This document shows positions 33,356 to 45,651 of a stretch of 64,000 nt of DNA, piece after piece. A program made the position numbers and the translations under genes. The notes under the pieces were generated by a model. The model saw nothing but the letters and a program-made list of their open reading frames with translations, did not search any database and was not told where the DNA came from. Numbering within the stretch: the stretch's first letter is position 1; the number at the start of each line of letters is the position of its first letter. Source of the stretch: Periplaneta americana. Lineage: Eukaryota > Arthropoda > Insecta > Blattodea > Blattidae. The stretch lies in the NCBI RefSeq assembly GCF_040183065.1, contig NW_027185501.1, forward strand, positions 1,142,001-1,206,000, in the 5' to 3' direction.

Positions 33356-36300
33356 CAATATTTCCCTCGAAATTATTCAAATCAACTTTACAGGGAGTTA
33401 TACCTGAAATCTTGATTTGCATAATACACGTCACTCTTCGTTAACAGAAAACCACAATTTAAGTCACACGGAGTTAGTGTGCACTCGAAGTTGGATGCTT
33501 GACGGTTGTCAGCCCACTTTGAGGGCTGTGGATATAGAGGGAAAAATTGAATCGGTGTCAGTTAGAGTTACCGAGTACCTCTGTGGAAGAGCGTTGGTAC
33601 GTTAAACCAAAGGTCCCGGGTACGATACCCGGCTCCGGAACAATTTTTCCCTCGAAATTATTCAAATCAACTTTACAGGGAATTATACATGAAATTTTGA
33701 TTTGCATAATACACGTCACTGTTCGTTAACAGAAAACCACAATTTAAGTCACACGGAGTTAGTGTGCACTCGAAGTTGGATGCTTGACGGTTGTCAGCCC
33801 ACTTTGAGGTCTGTGGATATAGAGAGAAAAATTGGATCGTTGTCGGTTAGAGTTCCCGAGTAGCTCTGGGGTAGAGCGTTGGTACGTTAAACCAAAGTTC
33901 TCGGGTTCGATACCCGGCTCCGGAACAATTTTTCCCTCGAAATTATTCAAATCAACTTTACAGGGATTTATACCTGAAATCTTTATTTGCATAATACACG
34001 TCACTGTTCTTCAACAGAAAACCACAATTTATGTCACACGGATTTAGTGTGCACTCGAAGTTGGATGCTTGACGGTTGTCAGCCCAATTTGAGGTCTGTT
34101 GATATAGAGGGAAAAATTGGATCGGTGTTGGTTAGAGTTCCCGAGTAGCTCAGTGGTAGAGCGTTGGTACGTTAAACCAAAGGTCCCGGGTTCGATATCC
34201 GGCTCCGGAACAATTCTTCCCTCGAAATTATTCAAATCAACTTTACAGGGATTTATACCTGATATCTTGATTTGCATAATACACGTCACTGTTCGTTAAC
34301 AGAAAACCACAATTTAAGTCACACGGAGTTAGTGTGCACTCGAAGTTGGATGCTTGACGGTTGTCAGCCCACTTTGAGGTCTGTTGATATAGAGGGAAAA
34401 ATTGGATCGGCGTCGGTTAGAGTTCTCGAGTAGCTCAGTGGTAGTGCCTTGGTACGTTAAACCAAAGGTACCGGGTTCGATACCCGGCTCCGGAATAATT
34501 TTTCCCTCGAAATTATTCAAATCAACTTTACAGGGTGTTATACCTGAAATCTTTATTTGCATAATACACGTCACTGTTCGTTAACAGAAAACCACAATTT
34601 AAGTCACACGGAGTTGGTGTGCACTCGAAGTTGGATGCTTGACGGTTGTCAGCCCACTTTGAGGTCTCTGGATAAAGAGGGAAAAATTGGATCTGTGTCG
34701 GTTAGAGTTCCCGAGAAGCTCAGTGGTGGTGCTTTGGTACGTTAAACCAAAGGTACCGGGTTCGATACCCGGCTCCGGAACAATTATTCCCTCGAAATTA
34801 TTCATATCAACTTTGCAGGGAGTCATACCTGAAATCTTGATTTGCATAATACACGTACTGTTCGTTAACAGACAACCACAATTTAAGTCACACGGAGTTA
34901 GTGTGCACTCGTTGTTGGATGCTTGACGGTTGTCAGCCCAATTAGAGGTCTGTGAATATAGAGGGAGAAATTGGATCGGTGTCAGTTACAGTTCCCGAGT
35001 AGGTCAGTGGTAGAGCGTTGGACGTTAAACCAAAGGTCCCTGGATCGATACCCATCTCCGGAATAATTTTTCCCTCGAAATTATTCAAATCAACTTTACT
35101 TTGAGTTATACTTGAAATCTTGATTTGCATAATACAAATCACTGTTCGTTAACAGGAAACCACAATTAAAGTCACACGGAGTTAGTGTGCACTCGAAGTT
35201 GGATGCTTGACGGTTGTCAGCCCAATTTGAGGTCTGTGGATATAGAGGGAAAAATTGGATCTGTGTCGGTTAGAGTTCCCGAGTAGGTCAGTGGTAGAGC
35301 GTTGGATGTTAAACTAAAGGTCCCGGGTTCGATACCCGGCTCCGGAACAATTTTTCCCTCGAAATTATTCGAATCAACTTTACAGGGTGTTATACCTGAA
35401 ATCTTGATTTGCATAATACACGTCACTGTTCGTTAACAGAAAACCACAATATAAGTCACACGGAGTTGGTGTGCACTCGAAGTTGGATGCTTGACGGTTG
35501 TCAGCCCACTTTGATGTCTGTGGATATAGAGGGAAAAATTGGATCTGTGTCGGTTAGAGTTACCGAGTAGCTCAGTGGAAGAGCGTTGGTACGTTAAACC
35601 AAAGGTCCCGGGTTCGATACCCGGCTCCGGAACAATTTTTCCCTCGAAAGTATTCAAATCAACTTTACAGGGAGTTATACCTGAAATCTTGATTTGCATA
35701 ATACACGTCACTGTTCGTTAATAGAAAACCACAATTTAAGTCACACGGAGTTAGTGTGCAATCGAAGTTGGATGCTTGACGGTTGTCAGCCCACTTTGAG
35801 TTCTGTGGATATAGAGGGAAAAATTGAATCGGTGTAGGTTAGAGTTACCGAGTAGCACAGTGGAAGAGCGTTGGTACGTTAAACCAAAGGTCCCGGGTTC
35901 GATACCCGGCTCCGGAACAATTTTTCCCTCGAAATTATTCAAATCAACTTTACAATGAGTTATACCTGAAATTTTGATTTGCATAATACACGTCACTGTT
36001 CGTATCAGAAAATCACAATTTAAGTCACACGGAGTTATTGTGCACTCGAAGTTGGATGCTTGACGGTTGTCAGCCCACTTTGAGGTCTGTGGATATAGAG
36101 AGAAAAATTGGATCGGTGTCGGTTAGAGTTCCCGAGTAGCTCAGTGGTAGAGCGATGGTGCTTTAAACCAAAGGTCCCGGGTTCGATATCCGGCTCCGGA
36201 ACAATTTTTCCCTCGAAATTATTGAAATCAACTTTACAGTTAGTTATACCTGAAATCTTGATTTGCATAATACACGTCACTGTTCGTTAACAGAAAACCA

Positions 36301-36414
36301 CAATTTAAGTCACACGGAGTTGGTGTGCACTCGAAGTTGGATGCTTGTCAGTTGTCAGCCCACTTTGATGTCTGTGGATATAGAGGATAAAATTGGATCT
36401 GTGACGGTTAGAGT

Positions 36415-36486
36415 TCCCGAGTAGCTCAGTGGTAGAGCGTTGGTACGTTAAACCAAAGGTACCGGGTTCGATACCCGGCTCCGGAA
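36415..36486 (+). tRNA. Near-consensus tRNA-like core, variable loop AGGTA
   Basis: Cloverleaf and both promoter boxes are intact, with one change in the variable loop (GGTACCGGG). T5 is present. The paralogue at 63373 has lost T-stem pairing (ACCCTGC). Confidence 0.55.
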
Positions 36487-38693
36487 CAATTTTTCCCTCG
36501 AAATTATTCAAATCAACTTTACAGGGAGTCATACCTGAAATCTTGTTTTGCATAAAACACGTCACTGTTAGTTAACAGAAAACCACAATTTAAGTCACAC
36601 GGAGTTAGTGTGCACTCGAATTTGGATGCTTGACGGTTGTCACCCCACTTAGAATTCTGTGGATATAGAGGGAATAATTGGATCGGTGTCGGTTAGAGTT
36701 CCAGAGAAGCTCAGTGGTAGAGCGTTGGTACGATAAACCAAAGGTCCCGGGTTCCATACCCGGCTCCGGAACAATTTTTCACTCAAAATTATTCTAATCA
36801 ACTTTACAGGGAGTTATACCTGCAATCTTGATTTGCATAATACACGTCACTGTTCGTTAACAGAAAACCACAATTTAAGTCACACGGAGTTAGTGTGCAC
36901 TCGAAGTTGGATGCTTGACGGTTGTCAGCCCACTATGAGGTCTGTGAATGTAGAGAGAAAAATTGGATCGGTGTCGGTTAGAGTTCCCGAGTAGCTCAGT
37001 GGTAGAGCGTTGGTACGTTAAACCAAAGTTCACGGGTTCGATACCGGGCTCCGGAACAATTTTTCCCTCGAAATTATTCAAATCAACTTTACAGGGAGTT
37101 ATACCTGAAATCTTGATTTGCATAATACACGTCACTGTTCTTCAACAGAAAACCACAATTTATGTCACACGGATTTAGTGTGCACTCGAAGTTGGATACT
37201 TGACGGTTGTCAGCCCACTTTGAGGTCTGTGGATATAGAGGGAAAAATTGGACTGGCGTCTGTTAGAGTTCCCGAGTAGCTCAGTGGTAGATCGTTGGTA
37301 CGATAAACCAAAGGTCCCGGGTTCGATACCCGGCTCCGGAACAAGTTTTCCCTCGAAATTATTCAAATCAACTTTACAGTTAGTTATACCTGAAATCTTG
37401 ATTTGCATAATACACGTCACTGTTCGTTAACAGAAAACCACAATTTAAGTCACACGGAGTTTGTGTGCACTCGAAGTTGGATGCATGACGGTTGTCAGCC
37501 AACTTTGAGGTCTGTGGATTTAGAGTGAAAAATTGGAACGGTGTCGGTTAGAGTTCCCGAGTAGCTCAGTGGTAGAGCGTTGGTACGTTAAACCAAAGGT
37601 CCCGGGTTCGATAACCGGCCCCGGAACAATTTTTCCGTCGATATTATTCATATCAACTTTACTGGGATTTATACCTCAAATCTTGATTTGCATAATACAC
37701 GTCACTGTTCGTTAACAGAAAACCACAATTTAAGTCACACGGAGTTAGTGTGCACTCGAAGTTGGATGCTTGACGGTTGTAAGCCCACTTTGAGGTCTGT
37801 GGATATAGAGGGAAAAATTGAATCGGTGTCGGTTAGAGTTCCCAAGAAGCTTAGTGGTAGAGCGTTGGCACGTTAAACCAAAGGCCACCCGTTCGATACC
37901 CGGATCCGGAACAATTTTTCCCTCGAAATTATTCAAATCAACTTTACAGGCAGTTACACCTGAAATCTTGATTTGCATAATACACGTCACTGTTCGTTAA
38001 CAGAAAACCAAAATTTAAGTCACACGGAGTTATAGTGCACTCGAAGTTGGATGCTTGACGGTTGTCAGCCCACTTTGAGGTCTGTGGATATAGAGGGAAA
38101 AATTGAATCGGTGTCGGTTAGAGTTCCCGAGAAGCTCAGTGGTAGAGCGTTTGTACGTTAAACCAAAGGACCCGCGTTCGATACCCGGCTCCGGAACAAT
38201 TTTTCCCTCGAAATTATTCAATTTAACTTTACAGGGAGTTATACCTGAAATCTTGATTTGCATAATACACGTCACTGTTCGTTAACAGAAAACCACAATT
38301 TAAGTCACACGGAGTTAGTGTGAACTCGAAGTTGGATGCTTGACGGTTGTCAGCCCACTTTGAGGTCTGTGTATATAGAGGGAAAAATTGGATCGGTGTC
38401 GGTTAGAGTTCCCGAGAAGCTCAGTGGTAGAACGTTGGTACGATAAACCAAAGGTCCCGGTTTCGATACCCGGCTCCGGAACAATTTTTCCCTCGAAATT
38501 ATTCAAATCAACTTTACAGGGAGTTATACCTGAAATCTTGATTAGCATAATACACGTCACTGTTCGTTAACAGAAAACCACAATTTAAGTCACACGGAGT
38601 TAGTGTGCACTCGAAGTTGGATGCTTGACGGTTGTCAGCCCACTTTGAGGTCTGTGGATATAGAGGAAATATTGGATCGGTGTCGGTTAGAGT

Positions 38694-38819
38694 TCCCGAG
38701 TAGCTCAGTGTTAGAGCGTTGGTACGTTAAACCAAAGGTCCCGGGTTCGATACCCGGCCCCGTGGTAGAGCTTTGCTACGTTAAACCAAATGTCCCGGGT
38801 TCGATACCCGGCTCCGGAA
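38694..38819 (+). pseudogene. Composite tRNA-like core, type A
   Basis: Unusual among composites because the first T loop is a normal TTCGATA, so two good B-boxes are present. The D loop reads AGTGTTA. A type B composite follows directly. Confidence 0.75.
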
Positions 38820-39032
38820 CAATTTTTCCCTCGAAATTATTCAAATCAACTTTACAGTTAGTTATACCTGAAATCTTGATTTGCATAATACACGTCACTG
38901 TTCGTTAACAGAAAACAACATTTTAAGTCACACGGAGTTAGTGTGCACTCGAATTTGGATGCTTGACGGTTGTGAGCCCAATTTGAGGTCTGTGGATATA
39001 GAGGGAAAAATTGGATCGGTGTCGGTTAGAGT

Positions 39033-39158
39033 TCCCGAGTAGCTCAGTGGTAGAGCGTTGGTACGTTAAACCAACGGTCCCGGGATCGATACCCGGCCCC
39101 GTGGTAGAGCGTTGCTACGTTAAACCAAAGGTCCCGGGTTCGATACCCGGCTCCGGAA
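39033..39158 (+). pseudogene. Composite tRNA-like core, type B
   Basis: Opens repeat V1. First variable region ACGGTC, first T loop ATCGATA, second T arm consensus. The monomer tail has GAAATCTATTTTGCAT in place of GAAATCTTGATTTGCAT. Confidence 0.75.
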
Positions 39159-41647
39159 CAATTTTTCCCTCGAAATTATTCAAATCAACTTTACAGTTAG
39201 TTATACCTGAAATCTATTTTGCATAATACACGTCACTGTTCGTTAACAGAAAACCACAATTGAAGTCACACGGATTTAGTGTGCACTCGAAGTTGGATGC
39301 TTGACGGTTGTCAGCCCACTTTGAGGTCTATGGATATAGAGGGAAAAATTGAATCGCTGTCGGTTAGAGTTCCCGAGAAGCTCAGTGGTAGAGCGTTGGT
39401 ACATTAAACCAAAGGCCCCAGGTTCGATACCCGGCTCCGGAACAATTTATCCCTCGAAATTATTCAAATCAACTTTACAGGGAGTTATACCTGAAATCTT
39501 GATTTGCATAATACACGTCACTGTTCGTTAACAGAAAACCTTAATTTAAGTCACACGGAGTTAGTGTGCACTCGAAGTTGGATGCTTGACGGTTGTCAGC
39601 CCACTTTGAATTCTGTATATATAGAGGAAATATTGGATCGGTGTAGGTTAGAGTTCCCGAGTAGCTCAGTGGAAGAGCGTTGGTACGTTAAAGCAAAGGT
39701 CCCGGGTTCGATACCCGGCTCCGGAACAATTTTTCCCCCTAAATTATTCAAATCAACTTTACAGGGAGTTATACCTGAAATCTTGATTTGCATAATACAC
39801 GTTACTGTTCGTTAACAGAAAACCACAATTTAAGTCACACGGAGTTAGTGTGCACTCGAAGTTGAATGCTTGACGGTTGTCAGCCCACTTCCAGGTTTGT
39901 GGATACAGAGGGAAAAATTGGATCGGTGTCGGTTAGAGTTCCCGAGTAGCTCAGTGGTAGAGCGTTGGAACGTTAAACCAAATGTCCCGGGTTCGATACC
40001 CGGCTCCGGAACAATTTTTCCCTCGAAATTATTCAAATCAACTTTACAGGGAGTTATACCTGAAATCTTGATTCGCATAATACACGTCACTGTTCGTTTA
40101 CAGAAAACAACAATTTAAGTCACACGGAGTTAGTGTGCACTCGAAGTTGGATGCTTGATGGTTGTCAGCCCACTTTGAGGTCTGTGGATATAGAGGAAAA
40201 CATTGGATCGGTGGCGGTTAGAGTTCCCGAGTAGCTCAGTGGTAGAGCGTTAGTACGCTAAACCAAAGTCCCGGGTTCGATACCCGGCTCCGGAAAAATT
40301 TTTCCCTCGAAATTATTCAAATCAACTTTACAGAGAATTATATCTGAAATCTTGATTTGCATAATACTCGTCATTTTTCGTTAACAGTAAACCACAATTT
40401 AAGTCACACGGAGTTAGTGTGCACACGAAGTTGGATGCTTGACGGTTGTCAGCCCACTTTGAGGTCTGTGGATATAGAGGGAAAAATTGGATTGGCGTCG
40501 GTTAGAGTTCCCGAGTAGCTCAGTGGTAGAGCGTTGGTACGATAAACCAAAGGTTCCGGGTTCGATACCCGGTTCCGGAACAATTTTTCCCTCGAAATTA
40601 TTCAAATCAACTTTACAGGGTGTTATACCTGAAATCTTGATTTGCATAATACACGTCACTGTTCGTTAACAGAAAACCACAATTTAAGTCACACGGAGTT
40701 GGTGTGCACTCGAAGTTGGATGCTTGACGGTTGTCAGCCCACTTTGAGGTCTGTGGATATAAAGGGAAAAATTGGATCGGTGTCGGTTAGAGTTCCCGAG
40801 TAGCTCAGTGGTAGAGCGTTGGTACGTTAAACCAACGGTCCCGGGTTCGATAACCGGCCCCGGAACAATTTTTCCCTCGAAATTATTCAAATCAACTTTA
40901 CAGGGATTTATACCTGAAATCTTGATTTGCATAATACACGTCACATTTCGTTAACAGAAAACCACAATTTAAGTCACACGGAGTTAGTGTGCACTCGAAG
41001 TTGGATGCTTGACGGTTGTCAGCCCACTTTGAGGTCTGTGGATATAGAGGGAAAAATTGAATCGCTGTCGGATAGAGTTCCCGAGAAGCTCAGTGGTAGA
41101 GCGTTGGTACATTAAACCAAAGGCCCCAGGTTCGATACCCGGCTCCGGAACAATTTATCCCTCGAAATTATTCAAATCAACTTTACAGGGAGTTATACCT
41201 GAAATCTTGATTTGCATAAAACACGTCACTGTTCGTTAACAGAAAACCACAATTTAAGTCACACGGGGTTAGTGTGCACTCGAAGTTGGATGCTTGACGG
41301 TTGTCAGCCCACTTTGAATTCCGTGTATATAGAGGAAATATTGGATCGGTATCGGTTAGAGTTCCCGAGTAGCTCAGTGGTAGAGCTTTGGTACGTTAAA
41401 CCAAAGGTCCCGGGTTCGATACCCGGCTCCGGAACAATTTTTCCCTCTAAATTATTCAAATCAACTTTACAGGGAGTTATACCTGAAATCTTGATTTGCA
41501 TAATACACGTTACTGTTCGTTAACAGAAAACCACAATTTAAGTCACACGGAGTTAGTGTGCACTCGAAGTTGGATGCTTGACAGTTGTCAGCCCACTTCG
41601 AGGTCTGTGGATACAGAGGGAAAAATTGGATCGGTGTCGGTTAGAGT

Positions 41648-41719
41648 TCCCGAGTAGCTCAGTGGTAGAGCGTTGGTACGTTAAACCAAATGTCCCGGGT
41701 TCGATACCCGGCTCCGGAA
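41648..41719 (+). tRNA. Near-consensus tRNA-like core, type E, variable loop ATGTC
   Basis: All stems, the GTT anticodon and both boxes match the consensus; only the variable loop differs (CAAATGTCCCG). This is the best-preserved type E core of repeat V1. T5 is present. Confidence 0.55.
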
Positions 41720-41932
41720 CAATTTTTCCCTCGAAATTATTCAAATCAACTTTACAGGGAGTTATACCTGAAATCTTGATTCGCATAATACACGTCACTG
41801 TTCGTTAACAGAAAACTACAATTTAAGTCACACGGAGTTAGTGTGCACTCGAAGTTGGATGCTTGACGGTTGTCAGCCCAATTTGAGGTCTGTGGATATA
41901 GAGGGAAAAATTGGATCGGTGTCGGTTAGAGT

Positions 41933-42058
41933 TCCCGAGTAGCTCAGTGGTAGAGCGTTGGTACGTTAAACCAACGGTCCCGGGATCGATACCAGGCCCC
42001 GTGGTAGAGCGTTGCTACGTTAAACCAAAGGTCCCGGGTTCGATACCCGGCTCCGGAA
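41933..42058 (+). pseudogene. Composite tRNA-like core, type B
   Basis: Opens repeat V2. Same as the composite at 39033 including its CTATTTTGC tail, but the first T stem reads ACCAGGC. Confidence 0.75.
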
Positions 42059-44174
42059 CAATTTTTCCCTCGAAATTATTCAAATCAACTTTACAGTTAG
42101 TTATACCTGAAATCTATTTTGCATAATACACGTCCCTGTTCGTTAACAGAAAACCACAATTTAAGTCACACGGAGTTAGTGTGCACTCGAAGTTGGATGC
42201 TTGACGGTTGTCAGCCCACTTTGAGGTCTATGGATATAGAGGGAAAAATTGAATCGCTGTCGGTTAGAGTTCCCGAGAAGCTCAGTGGTAGAGCGTTGGT
42301 ACATTAAACCAAAGGCCCCAGGTTCGATACCCGGCTCCGGAACAATTTATTCCTCGAAATTATTCAAATCAACTTTACAGGGAGTTATACCTGAAATCTT
42401 GATTTGCATAATACACGTCACTGTTCGTTAACAGAAAACCTTAATTTAAGTCACACGGAGTTAGTGTGCACTCGAAGTTGGATGCTTGACGGTTGTCAGC
42501 CCACTTTGAATTCTGTATATATAGAGGAAATATTGGATCGGTGTAGGTTAGAGTTCCCGAGTAGCTCAGTGGTAGAGTTTTGGTACGTTAAAGCAAAGGT
42601 CCCGGGTTCGATACGCGGCTCCGGAACAATTTTTCCCCCTAAATAATTCAAATCAACTTTACAGGGAGTTATACCTGAAATCTTGATTTGCATAATACAC
42701 GTTACTGTTCGTTAACAGAAAACCACAATTTAAGTCACACGGAGTTAGTGTGCACTCGAAGTTGAATACTTGACGGTTGTCAGCCCACTTCCAGGTTTGT
42801 GGATACAGAGGGAAAAATTGGATCGGTGTCGGTTAGAGTTCCCGAGTAGCACAGTGGTAGAGCGTTGGTACGTTAAACCAAATGTCCCGGGTTCGATACC
42901 CGGCTCCGGAACAATTTTTCCCTCGAAATTATTCAAATCAACTTTACAGGGAGTTATACCTGAAATCTTGATTCGCATAATACACGTCACTGTTCGTTAA
43001 CAGAAAACAACAATTTAAGTCACACGGAGTTAGTGTGCACTCGAAGTTGGATGCTTGATGGTTGTCAGCCCACTTTGAGGTCTGTGGATATAGAGGAAAA
43101 AATTGGATCGGTGGCGGTTAGAGTTCCCGAGTAGCTCAGTGGTAGAGCGTTAGTACGCTAAACCAAAGTCCCGGGTTCGTTACCCGGCTCCGGAAAAATT
43201 TTTCCCTCGAAATTATTCAAATCAACTTTACAGAGAATTATATCTGAAATCTTGATTTGCATAATACTCGTCATTTTTCGTTAACAGTAAACCACAATTT
43301 AAGTCACACGGAGTTAGTGTGCACACGAAGTTGGATGCTTGACGGTTGTCAGCCCACTTTGAGGTCTGTGGATATAGAGGGAAAAATTGGATTGGCGTCG
43401 GTTAGAGTTCCCGAGTAGCTCAGTGGTAGAGCGTTGGTACGATAAACCAAAGGTTCCGGGTTCGATACCCGGTTCCGGAACAATTTTTCCCTCGAAATTA
43501 TTCAAATCAACTTTACAGTGTGTTATACCTGAAATCTTGATTTGCATAATACACGTCACTGTTCGTTAACAGAAAACCACAATTTAAGTCACACGGAGTT
43601 GGTGTGCACTCGAAGTTGGATGCTTGACGGTTGTCAGCCCACTTTGAGGTCTGTGGATATAAAGGGAAAAATTGGATCGGTGTCGGTTAGAGTTCCCGAG
43701 TAGCTCAGTGGTAGAGCGTTGGTACGTTAAACCAACGGTCCCGGGTTCGATAACCGGCCCCGGAACAATTTTTCCCTCGAAATTATTCAAATCAACTTTA
43801 CAGGGATTTATACCTGAAATCTTGATTTGCATAATACACGTCACTGTTCGTTAACAGAAAACCACAATTTAAGTCACACGGAATTAGTGTGCACTCGAAG
43901 TTGGATGCTTGACGGTTGTCAGCCCACTTTGAGGTCTGTGGATATAGAGGGAAAAATTGAATCGCTGTCGGTTAGAGTTCCCGAGAAGCTCAGTGGTAGA
44001 GCGTTGGTACATTAAACCAAAGGCCCCAGGTTCGATACCCGGCTCCGGAACAATTTATCCCTCGAAATTATTCAAATCAACTTTACAGGGAGTTATACCT
44101 GAAATCTTGATTTGCATAAGACACGTCACTGTTCGTTAACAGAAAACCATAATTTAAGTCACACGGAGTTAGTG

Positions 44175-44458
44175 TGCACTCGAAGTTGGATGCTTGACGG
44201 TTGTCAGCCCACTTTGAATTCCGTGTATATAGAGGAAATATTGGATCGGTGTCGGTTAGAGTTCCCGAGTAGCTCAGTGGTAGAGCTTTGGTACGTTAAA
44301 CCAAAGGTCCCGGGTTCGATACCCGGCTCCGGAACAATTTTTCCCTCTAAATTATTCAAATCAACTTTACAGGGAGTTATACCTGAAATCTTGATTTGCA
44401 TAATACACGTCACTGTTCGTTAACAGAAAACCACAATTTAAGTCACACGGAGTTAGTG
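44175..44458 (+). repeat. Hybrid monomer D/J
   Basis: The left part and core are type D (TTTGAATTCCGTG, AGAGCTTTGG, CTCTAAATTATTC). The tail has CACGTCACTG rather than D's CACGTTACTG and leads into a K monomer, as the tail of J does at 38.3 and 53.9 kb. It explains the step from D to K without H to J. Confidence 0.6.
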
Positions 44459-44831
44459 TGAACTCGAAGTTGGATGCTTGACGGTTGTCAGCCCACGTTG
44501 AGGTCTGTGTATATTGAGGGAAAAATTGGATCGGTGTCGGTTAGAGTTCCCGAGAAGCTCAGTGGTAGAACGTTGGTACGATAAACCAAAGGTCCCGGTT
44601 TCGATAAACGGCTCCGGAACAATATTTCCCTCGAAATTATTCAAATCAACTTTACAGGGAGTTATACCTGAAATCTTGATTAGCATAATACACGTCACTG
44701 TTCGTTAACAGAAAACCACAATTTAAGTCACACGGAGTTAGTGTGCACTCGAAGTTGGATGCTTGACGGTTGTCAGCCCACTTTGAGATCTGTGGATATA
44801 GAGGAAATATTGGATAGGTGTCGGTTAGAGT

Positions 44832-44957
44832 TCCCGAGTAGCTCAGTGGTAGAGCGTTGGTACGTTAAACCAAAGGTCCCGGGATCGATACCCGGCCCCG
44901 TGGTAGAGCTTTGCTACGGTAAAACAAAAGTCCCGGGTTCGATACCCGGCTCCGGAA
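44832..44957 (+). pseudogene. Composite tRNA-like core, type A
   Basis: The second anticodon arm is further damaged (GCTACGGTAAAACAAAAG). The second T arm and T5 are intact. Confidence 0.73.
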
Positions 44958-45455
44958 CAATTTTTCCCTCGAAATTATTCAAATCAACTTTACAGTTAAT
45001 TATACCTGAAATCTTGATTTGCATAATACACGTCACTGTTCGTTAACAGAAAACCACAATTTAAGTCACACGGAGTTAGTGTGCACTCGAAGTTGGATGC
45101 TTGACGGTTGTCAGCCCACTTTCAGGTCTGTGGATATAGAGGGAAAAATTGAATCGGTGTCGGTTAGAGTTACCGAGTAGCTCAGTGGAAGAGCGTTGGT
45201 ACGTTAAACCAAAGGCCCCGGGTTCGACACCCGGCTCCGGAACAATTTTTCCCTCGAAATTATTCAAATCAACTTAACAGGGAGTTATACCTGAAATTTT
45301 GATTTGCACAATACACGTCACTGTTCGTTACAAGAAAACCACAATTTAAGTCACACGGAGTTAGTGTGCACTCGAAGTTGGATGCTTGACCGTTGTCAGC
45401 CCACTTTGAGGTCTGTGGATATAGAGAGAAAAATTGGATTGTTGTCGGTTAGAGT

Positions 45456-45527
45456 TCCCGAGTAGCTCAGTGGTAGAGCGTTGGTACGTTAAACCAAAGT
45501 TCCCGGGTTCGATACCCGGCTCCGGAA
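45456..45527 (+). tRNA. Near-consensus tRNA-like core, type M, variable loop AGTTC
   Basis: Intact cloverleaf and boxes, with the M-type variable loop. Other M copies at 51948, 54902 and 57801 carry CCCGTGTTCG, which breaks one T-stem pair, so this is the cleaner version in block V. Confidence 0.55.
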
Positions 45528-45651
45528 CAATTTTTCCCTCGAAATTATTCAAATCAACTTTACAGGTTGTTATACCTGAAATCTTGATTTGCATAATACA
45601 CGTCACTGTTCGTTAACAGAAAACCACAATTTAAGTCACACGGAGTTAGTG

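Larger units (their letters stand above)
33142..36895 (+). repeat. Long-range paralogous block, copy 1
   Basis: This run of monomers (cores 33230 to 36700) matches the run starting at 60667 in type and order. Examples are GAGTAGCTCT in the D arm (33569 and 61094), GTTCTTCAACAG in the linker hairpin (near 34010 and 61530), GGTACCGGG in the T arm (34709 and 61947), TATAAGTCACACGG near 35450 and 62405, and GGTACCGGG again at 36415 and 63373. The offset is about 27.5 kb for the first three monomers and about 27.24 kb for the rest, because the monomer at core 34139 has no partner. Confidence 0.8.
31531..38943 (+). repeat. Array block IV: mixed monomers
   Basis: Twenty-five cores start at 31754, 32093, 32377, 32661, 32946, 33230, 33569, 33854, 34139, 34424, 34709, 34993, 35277, 35561, 35846, 36130, 36415, 36700, 36985, 37270, 37555, 37840, 38125, 38410 and 38694. 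The block opens with types B C D E I A, and closes with M G H I J K A, the same types that build block V. Between them lies a set of types not used in block V, which reappears after 60.6 kb. Cores 34993 and 35277 have the TAGGTCAGTGG A-box variant with a shortened anticodon arm. Composites are at 31754, 33230 and 38694. Confidence 0.85.
38944..41843 (+). repeat. Higher-order repeat V1: B C D E F G H C D E (2900 bp)
   Basis: Cores are 39033 (B, composite), 39371 (C), 39655 (D), 39940 (E), 40225 (F), 40509 (G), 40794 (H), 41079 (C), 41363 (D) and 41648 (E). Type marks: B has AACGGTCCC and the 54-bp duplication; C has GGTACATTAAACC and CAATTTATCCC; D has TTTGAATTC with TATATAGAGG in the linker; E has GATACAGAGG and CAAATGTCCCG; F has GGTGGCGG; G has GGTACGATAAACC and a GGCGTCGG linker; H has GGGTTCGATAACCGG. 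The next copy begins exactly 2900 bp on and keeps the same order for nine monomers. Confidence 0.85.
41844..45651 (+). repeat. Higher-order repeat V2: B C D E F G H C D K A L M (3808 bp)
   Basis: Cores are 41933, 42271, 42555, 42840, 43125, 43409, 43694, 43979, 44263, 44548, 44832 (composite A), 45171 and 45456. The first nine match V1 at a 2900-bp offset. The order then switches from D to K through a hybrid monomer at 44175-44458. K has TCCCGAGAAGC, anticodon GAT and CCCGGTTTCG. L has TACCGAG and CAGTGGAAGAGC. M has CAAAGTTCCCG. Confidence 0.85.

Noticed and set aside
40509-40580. tRNA-Ile gene, from the GAT anticodon in type G.
   Set aside because: It is a single-base variant of the same satellite core with the same C33 and acceptor mismatch, not an independent tRNA.
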